A DNA stretch of 10,333 nucleotides, from positions 1 through 10,333 of the forward strand of contig JAJYHS010000239.1 in assembly GCA_021784635.1 (NCBI GenBank). The letters are read 5' to 3'. Source of the stretch: a bacterium. Lineage in GTDB: Bacteria > Bdellovibrionota > Bdellovibrionia > Bdellovibrionales > UBA1609. How positions within the stretch are numbered: the first letter of the stretch is position 1; the number at the start of each line of letters is the position of its first letter. Shown piece by piece: positions 6,414 to 10,333 of the stretch. The translations under genes were made by a program, and so were the position numbers. The notes under the pieces are model-generated. The model did no database searches. It saw only the letters and a program-made list of their open reading frames with translations, and had not been told where the DNA came from.

Positions 6414-7892
6414 ATGAAAAGAAAAAATAAACAACAACCAGCCTTCTTCATAATCGCCGTGTTCGCGCTTGCCGCTGTTCTTTGTTTTAATCTTTACCGG
6501 CTAAAATCGCTTCGAATGCTAGCCGACCATAATATGAATCCCGACCGACAGAATTTTGAACTCAGCCAGACCGATCTTGCCAGTATTCGCGCCTCCCACA
6601 TCTCACGTAATATTGTACTTGGTAAAGCAGTTTACAAAAAGCCCGAGAAAAAGAGCCAACTCGACGCCCTTTTGTATGACAGGAGCTTTGATAAACAATT
6701 TGCGCAAAAAAAATGGGACCTTAAAAGTATAAATGCTTTCGAAGCTTGGCGAAAACATCACATTTTAGGGAGCCGCAAAGTTAAAGTGTGCGTGATCGAT
6801 ACCGGCATTGACGTCAACCACCCCGATTTAAAAGCCAACCTCTGGACCAACCCCGGCGAAACCGGTCTCGATTCTGCGGGCCAAAACAAAGCCACCAATC
6901 AAATCGACGACGACAAAGACGGCTGCGTCGACGACGTTCACGGATGTAACCTTATCACGGGTAACGGCGACATTAGCGATCACGAAGGTCACGGCACCCA
7001 CGTGGCCGGCATTATCGGAGCAACTGGTGCGGCTGGCGGAGTCATCGGCGTTTCACCGCGCGTCACTCTCATCATTGCTAAATATTACGATCCTCGTTAC
7101 CCGATGGACAATAACTTACTCAACGAAATCAAATCCATCCATTATTGCATCGATCATGACGCTGACATCATCAATTTCTCGGGAGGCGGACTCGAACCCA
7201 GTGCCCCTGAACGCGCGGCCATCGCCGAAGCTCGCAAAAAAGGCATTCTCTTTGTCGCCGCTGCCGGCAACGAATACTCCGATTCGGATACTCACCATTA
7301 TTACCCCGCCGACTACAGTTTAGATAACATTATCTCGGTGACGGCATACAACCGTCGGGACAAAGTTTTACAGTCAAGCAATTACGGGACACGCACCGTC
7401 GATATTGCAGCTCCCGGTAAAAATGTTTATTCGACATTGCCCGGCGGCCTTTATGGCTATCTGACAGGAACATCGCAAGCTACTGCCGTCGTCAGCGGGG
7501 TTGCCGCCCTACTTAAAGCTGAATATCCGGATTTCGATGCCGCTCGACTAATCGCACAGATAACGCAGACTGGGGACCTCGATCCGATTCGTCTCGCAGG
7601 TAAAACCCGCTACGAAAAACGTCTCAACGCTTACCGGGCTCTTTCGATTTTAGGGTTTGGCGTCTCGGTTACTGGCACAATTGCGCAAAATACCGCAAAT
7701 TTACGGCCCGGCCAGTTTGCGCTCGGTCGCCATGCCCAAAACGCCGGCATGAGAGAAACTGCTAGCGATAATATGGCGGCCGGTTTCAACCTCACGTCGT
7801 TCAGCGATGACCTCCAAAATTATCTGCACACCCAAACCATTACGATCCCTAAGCCGACCTCAGCGCCAATCCTCCAACAGCAATTGCATTAA
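6414..7892 (+). CDS. Subtilisin-like serine peptidase (family S8), membrane-anchored or secreted
   Basis: Predicted extracytoplasmic endopeptidase. I chose the ATG at 6414 because GAGGG stands five bases upstream and it places a basic start MKRKNKQQ directly before a hydrophobic segment (about 11-28), a signal peptide or anchor. A longer TTG start at 6366 is open but lacks an RBS. In the 492-residue product the catalytic triad is intact: D129 in VIDTG, H193 in HGTHVAG, S354 in GTSQA, with oxyanion Asn N286 in AAAGNE. Residues about 30-100 may be a short propeptide-like region. An Asp-rich loop DDDKDGCVDD (165-174) looks like a calcium site and C171/C178 could pair. The S354 motif reads GTSQATAVVSG, with Ala at the position of the usual Pro (subtilisin P225). 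The last 80 residues match no domain I know. Substrate unknown. Confidence 0.93.
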   Translation: MKRKNKQQPAFFIIAVFALAAVLCFNLYRLKSLRMLADHNMNPDRQNFELSQTDLASIRASHISRNIVLGKAVYKKPEKKSQLDALLYDRSFDKQFAQKKWDLKSINAFEAWRKHHILGSRKVKVCVIDTGIDVNHPDLKANLWTNPGETGLDSAGQNKATNQIDDDKDGCVDDVHGCNLITGNGDISDHEGHGTHVAGIIGATGAAGGVIGVSPRVTLIIAKYYDPRYPMDNNLLNEIKSIHYCIDHDADIINFSGGGLEPSAPERAAIAEARKKGILFVAAAGNEYSDSDTHHYYPADYSLDNIISVTAYNRRDKVLQSSNYGTRTVDIAAPGKNVYSTLPGGLYGYLTGTSQATAVVSGVAALLKAEYPDFDAARLIAQITQTGDLDPIRLAGKTRYEKRLNAYRALSILGFGVSVTGTIAQNTANLRPGQFALGRHAQNAGMRETASDNMAAGFNLTSFSDDLQNYLHTQTITIPKPTSAPILQQQLH

Positions 7893-7896
7893 ACGC

Positions 7897-7925
7897 TTGC
7901 GTAGGCCCCCAAAGCCCGGTATATC
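7897..7925 (+). promoter_or_regulatory. Candidate promoter of rpsD
   Basis: TTGCGT (7897-7902), a 17-base spacer and TATATC (7920-7925) lie in the 72-base gap between the peptidase gene and rpsD. The spacing is ideal but the hexamers match only in part (3/6 and 4/6). Expected leader is about 32 bases. Confidence 0.4.
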
Positions 7926-7964
7926 TGCCGTCTTATTCTACTGTTCAATATGAGGTAACTACGG

Positions 7965-8594
7965 ATGAGCAAAACGGGCAAAGTGGCACGATTTCGGATT
8001 CAACGTCGATTAGGAGTCGAACTCCCCGGACTTGGTAAAGCTGGCGCGCTTGAACGGCGCCCCTATCCACCCGGTCAGAACGGCAACAAACGCCGCAAGT
8101 TTTCTGATTATGCTTTGCGCTTAGAAGAAAAACAAAAAATTCGCCAACATTATGAACTGCGCGAAGAACAGTTGCGCCGATTTATTCGTCATGCAAAAAC
8201 AGGCAAAGGCACAAACTGGACAGCAAAACTCATGGGTCTGTTAGAGCGCCGTCTCGACAACGTCGTATTCCGCTTAGGTTTTGCTCCGAGTATCCGCGCG
8301 GCACGACAACTTGCTTCGCACGGCCACGTACGAGTGAACGGCAAAAAAGTCGATATCGGCTCTTACGTTTTAGAAGTCGGAGACCAAGTCACACTCTCAG
8401 ACAAAGGTTTTCAAAATCAAATTTATTTACGCGCCAAACAGTCACCGCGTCTTGAAGTGGCTGATTTCTTGCGCAAAGAAGAACAAAACGGCAAAGAAGT
8501 TGGAATTGTGCAAAATGTGCCGAGTACAGAACACGTGCCATTTAACTTCGATGCTGGTTTGTTCACAGAATACTACGCCGCCCGCAACGTCTAG
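7965..8594 (+). CDS. rpsD: Small-subunit ribosomal protein S4
   Basis: Primary 16S rRNA-binding protein that nucleates assembly of the 30S body and helps decoding fidelity. The 209-residue length is usual for S4. The N-terminal part contains RRPYPPGQNG (31-40) followed by KFSDYALRLEEKQKIRQHY (45-63), and the S4 RNA-binding domain spans about 94-155 with LLERRLDNVVFRLGFAPS, ARQLASHGHVRVNGKKVDI and a Lys/Arg-rich end. The N-terminus lacks the CxxC zinc motif, so it is the C-minus form. The start ATG has GAGGT eight bases upstream. The gene stands alone rather than in the alpha operon with rpsM, rpsK and rpoA, as also known in Chlamydiae and Firmicutes. Whether a second rpsD copy exists elsewhere cannot be seen. 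A hairpin includes its stop codon. Confidence 0.96.
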   Translation: MSKTGKVARFRIQRRLGVELPGLGKAGALERRPYPPGQNGNKRRKFSDYALRLEEKQKIRQHYELREEQLRRFIRHAKTGKGTNWTAKLMGLLERRLDNVVFRLGFAPSIRAARQLASHGHVRVNGKKVDIGSYVLEVGDQVTLSDKGFQNQIYLRAKQSPRLEVADFLRKEEQNGKEVGIVQNVPSTEHVPFNFDAGLFTEYYAARNV

Positions 8595-8619
8595 GCCGCA
8601 TTCGACAGAATCCGGCCTA
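8592..8619 (+). terminator. Hairpin at the rpsD stop codon, probable terminator or 3' stabiliser
   Basis: TAGGCCG (8592-8598) pairs with CGGCCTA (8613-8619), and inside it ATTC pairs with GAAT around a GACA loop, with one C-C mismatch: 11 base pairs in all. The first three bases are the rpsD stop codon. Only TATTGT follows, so it is not a strong intrinsic terminator. Confidence 0.5.
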
Positions 8620-8647
8620 TTGTCCCGAGTACCAATTTTGCATGCAC

Positions 8648-8666
8648 ATGTGAATTGAGGTCACAT
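8648..8666. promoter_or_regulatory. Dyad upstream of the zinc-ribbon gene, possible operator
   Basis: ATGTGA-N7-TCACAT is a perfect 6-bp inverted repeat 27 bases before the start of the zinc-ribbon gene. The arms equal CRP half-sites (TGTGA/TCACA), but the gap is 7 instead of 6 bases. It overlaps the palindrome CACATGTG (8645-8652). An operator is possible, not shown. Confidence 0.3.
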
Positions 8667-8679
8667 TTCGCCGCAACTT

Positions 8680-8685
8680 GGAGGG
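8680..8685 (+). promoter_or_regulatory. Ribosome binding site deciding the zinc-ribbon start
   Basis: GGAGGG seven bases before ATG 8693 decides for this start over the in-frame TTG at 8678, which would itself overlap the Shine-Dalgarno. Confidence 0.75.
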
Positions 8686-8692
8686 ACACACG

Positions 8693-8914
8693 ATGGATCA
8701 ACACCAACGACCAAACGCGAAGCGCGACGGAGTCATGAAACCGTTAACGGCACAGGAACGACTATTCGTTGAGACGCAAAACCAGTGCGCACTCTGCGGT
8801 TCAGCTTTGCAAATCCGGGTCGAAACATATCTCGATGACTACTATCTTCGCGAAGAAGCTGCGTGCCCGGTTTGCCAAATCAAAACTCGGGTTAAAAACC
8901 ATAAAATGCATTAG
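8693..8914 (+). CDS. Small zinc-ribbon protein of unknown function
   Basis: The 73-residue product has two CxxC knuckles, CALC (C32-C35) and CPVC (C58-C61), separated by 22 residues, a pattern that should bind one structural zinc as in rubredoxin-like zinc ribbons. The linker holds an acidic stretch YLDDYYLREEAA (46-57), and the C-terminus is basic with three His/Lys-rich residues (VKNHKMH). No enzyme motif is visible; binding to nucleic acid or to a protein partner is only a guess. The ATG at 8693 is preceded by an excellent Shine-Dalgarno GGAGGG (8680-8685, seven-base gap); a TTG at 8678 is in frame but overlaps no RBS. It follows rpsD on the same strand 98 bases downstream and ends exactly where the convergent permease gene ends. 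Strong RBS and zinc motif make it a real gene. Confidence 0.85.
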   Translation: MDQHQRPNAKRDGVMKPLTAQERLFVETQNQCALCGSALQIRVETYLDDYYLREEAACPVCQIKTRVKNHKMH

Positions 8915-10189
8915 TCAAATCTTTGTCACTGAGGCGTCGGTCCGTTGCCACGGGCGGCCTAATTTCCAAGACTTGTCAGTCTCTACCGCGCTCAACCACA
9001 AGAACAAAAGTGACAACCCCGCAAAAACCGGTGCGACTGTAAACGCGCGTGCGATTCCATATTGATCGGTTAAAATCCCAAGTAAAATATGCATCAACAC
9101 GATGAACAGACAGCTTATTGCAATGCAATTGTTCACCGCAACGCTCGGGTTTTCGGGGAACAATTCGGCGATATAATCAATCCCCAAGCAGAACACGGGA
9201 GCCATAAATAACCCGCACAAAACCAAAATGTCGGGCCGCCAAGACAACCCGATTAGAAAAAAAGCAATCGTACCGACGAGAGCCCACCCGATGATTGAAC
9301 GCGTGCTCCAGCGAAAGTGAAAAAAGAAAAAAATCAGGCGGCCGATGAGCAAGAATGAATAAAAAAGCGCGACATCCTCTGCGGCTACAGCGGGTTTGTA
9401 GCCAAAGCCATGACGTAAATAAAGCGCCAGACGCGATGAAACTGTTAGCTCAGCGAGTGAGTAAAAAGACAACATGCAAGCCACTAACCACAATCGGCCA
9501 ACCGGTAATTTAGCCGACTTTGCCGGCTCTGACGTCGACGCGCAGCCCGCGGCCTCTGATGCCGTTGTTCGCGTATTCGATGGCCAGAAGCTGATAAAAA
9601 AGGATGACAATACAAATACTGCCGCAATCAAAAAGACTTCGCGCCAGTTCCCGCCAATGCGAAAAAAGTACGCCGCCACCAACGGGGCAACAATTGAGGC
9701 AAATGCATACATCGAATGGAGTCCGGACAAGAGACGCCGACGCGGCCCATAGACACCGTTGTCAGGGCCAATTGTCGACGTCGCATTTAGAATTAATAAG
9801 TTTTGCGCGACATTTAGAACTCCAAAACCCAAACCAAATACGATACAAGCGCCAATCATTTGCCAAAAGGTTTCAACCCGCGACAAAATAGCAAACCCGA
9901 CGGCCATTGTGATTTGCCCAATTCTTAAAACCGGGAGTTGCCCGAACCGTTGAACCGATTTCGCGACCACCGCGCCTGAAACGAAGGCCATCCCGCTAAC
10001 GACGGCGTAAAAAAACGCCGCTTGGAAATTTGTGAGATGAAGGTCCCGCGTTACATCCGGAAAAAACGGCCCGCGAATATTATCAAGCGTACCTAAGCAA
10101 AACATGGTGGCGTAGGCGGTGACAACAAGTGGCCAATTGATTGCGCTATAAATAGTTTCTTTAGAACGCGAGTCGCTGACTGTTGTCAT
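8915..10189 (-). CDS. Major facilitator superfamily (MFS) permease
   Basis: Predicted secondary transporter of the inner membrane; the substrate cannot be told. From the ATG at 10189 the product has 424 residues, normal for a 12-helix MFS protein. Hydrophobic segments are spread over the whole length, with a polar cytoplasmic loop of about 25 residues near the middle (around 204-230, Ser/Thr/Ala-rich) as in the six-plus-six layout. The loop between helices 2 and 3, KSVQRFGQLPVL, is a degenerate form of MFS motif A. The N-terminal LGTLDNIRGPFFPDV and the FFPDV/NFQAAFFYA region recall the FucP/NarK side of the superfamily, but I would not assign it. The ATG overlaps the mutM stop codon (ATGA), so the two are co-transcribed and probably translationally coupled. 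An AGGG ten bases upstream, within mutM, may be the RBS. A TTG at 10198 is the alternative start. Confidence 0.9.
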   Translation of the reverse strand: MTTVSDSRSKETIYSAINWPLVVTAYATMFCLGTLDNIRGPFFPDVTRDLHLTNFQAAFFYAVVSGMAFVSGAVVAKSVQRFGQLPVLRIGQITMAVGFAILSRVETFWQMIGACIVFGLGFGVLNVAQNLLILNATSTIGPDNGVYGPRRRLLSGLHSMYAFASIVAPLVAAYFFRIGGNWREVFLIAAVFVLSSFFISFWPSNTRTTASEAAGCASTSEPAKSAKLPVGRLWLVACMLSFYSLAELTVSSRLALYLRHGFGYKPAVAAEDVALFYSFLLIGRLIFFFFHFRWSTRSIIGWALVGTIAFFLIGLSWRPDILVLCGLFMAPVFCLGIDYIAELFPENPSVAVNNCIAISCLFIVLMHILLGILTDQYGIARAFTVAPVFAGLSLLFLWLSAVETDKSWKLGRPWQRTDASVTKI

Positions 10190-10333
10190 TTTTGGCAAAC
10201 CCTACACCAATACGTCGCTCGCCCCGCCATTACCCGCGACTGTATCGGCGCGGAACAATTGAAACACGGCAACCCCGCGCGATCATACACACGCAAAGCA
10301 CGTTTGAATCTCCCGTTCGATCCATCCGGTGCG
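10186..10333 (-). CDS. mutM: Formamidopyrimidine-DNA glycosylase (Fpg/MutM), C-terminal end only
   Basis: The enzyme excises oxidised purines such as 8-oxoguanine and nicks the abasic site (base excision repair). Only the last 48 residues plus TGA are in the window; the rest lies past the right edge. They contain RVYDRAGLPCFNCSAPI and GRATYWCRVCQK, the C-terminal zinc finger with C-x2-C-x16-C-x2-C spacing (codon-counted in this fragment), and the Arg of the RATYWC beta-hairpin that contacts DNA phosphate in Fpg. The sequence closely follows the E. coli Fpg end (RVYGRKGEPC... QRATFYCRQCQK as I remember it). Related Nei/endonuclease VIII proteins share the finger, so Fpg versus Nei is likely but not proven from this part alone. 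The gene was found by direct translation of the right edge and overlaps the permease ATG by four bases. Confidence 0.88.
   Translation of the reverse strand, partial: APDGSNGRFKRALRVYDRAGLPCFNCSAPIQSRVMAGRATYWCRVCQK

Noticed and set aside
6414..6490. Lipoprotein signal in the S8 peptidase (Cys after the hydrophobic segment)
   Set aside because: The sequence AVLC has Leu at -1; a lipobox needs Gly, Ala or Ser there.

Overview
The window looks like chromosomal DNA from a Gram-negative bacterium of the former deltaproteobacterial kind, most likely Bdellovibrionota or a relative. This is inference: it rests on a type IVa pilin gene next to a TPR gene and the DnaJ/DnaK genes, a metallophosphoesterase with N-terminal membrane segments, a GTSQA-type subtilase, a stand-alone rpsD with a Chlamydia/Bdellovibrio-like N-terminus, and a CALC...CPVC mini zinc ribbon. 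No mobile element, CRISPR array, rRNA or tRNA gene was found. The content is mostly housekeeping and cell-surface genes.

Layout, left to right. Positions 1-2726 (minus strand) hold the chaperone pair: dnaJ is transcribed first, then dnaK, which runs off the left edge after 492 codons. Each gene is preceded by a heat-shock (RpoH-like) promoter candidate with the same 14-nt gap between CTTGAC and the C-rich -10 element. Positions 3009-4502 (minus) hold pilA (type IVa major pilin) and then an exported TPR protein. A strong intrinsic terminator lies between them and ends almost on the start codon of the TPR gene. Positions 4503-5021 are a gene-free, AT-rich stretch with several dyad repeats; it holds the pilA leader and promoter region. 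Positions 5022-6308 (minus) encode a membrane-anchored metallophosphoesterase. It is divergent from a membrane-anchored or secreted S8 serine peptidase (6414-7892, plus).

Right part. rpsD (ribosomal protein S4, 7965-8594, plus) has its own promoter candidate and a hairpin that includes its stop codon. It is followed by a 73-residue zinc-ribbon protein of unknown function (8693-8914, plus). This gene ends base to base against a convergent MFS permease gene (8915-10189, minus). The permease start codon overlaps (ATGA) the stop codon of a formamidopyrimidine-DNA glycosylase gene (mutM), of which only the C-terminal zinc finger lies in the window (10186-10333, minus).

Functional links: DnaJ and DnaK act together in protein folding and stress response. 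PilA and the TPR protein may belong to pilus biology, judging only from adjacency. The other genes look like independent units. I did not find a clear novel multi-gene system. The most notable points are the reversed dnaJ-dnaK order with twin promoters, the terminator abutting the TPR start codon, the structured pilA leader, and a subtilase whose active-site motif has Ala where Pro is usual.
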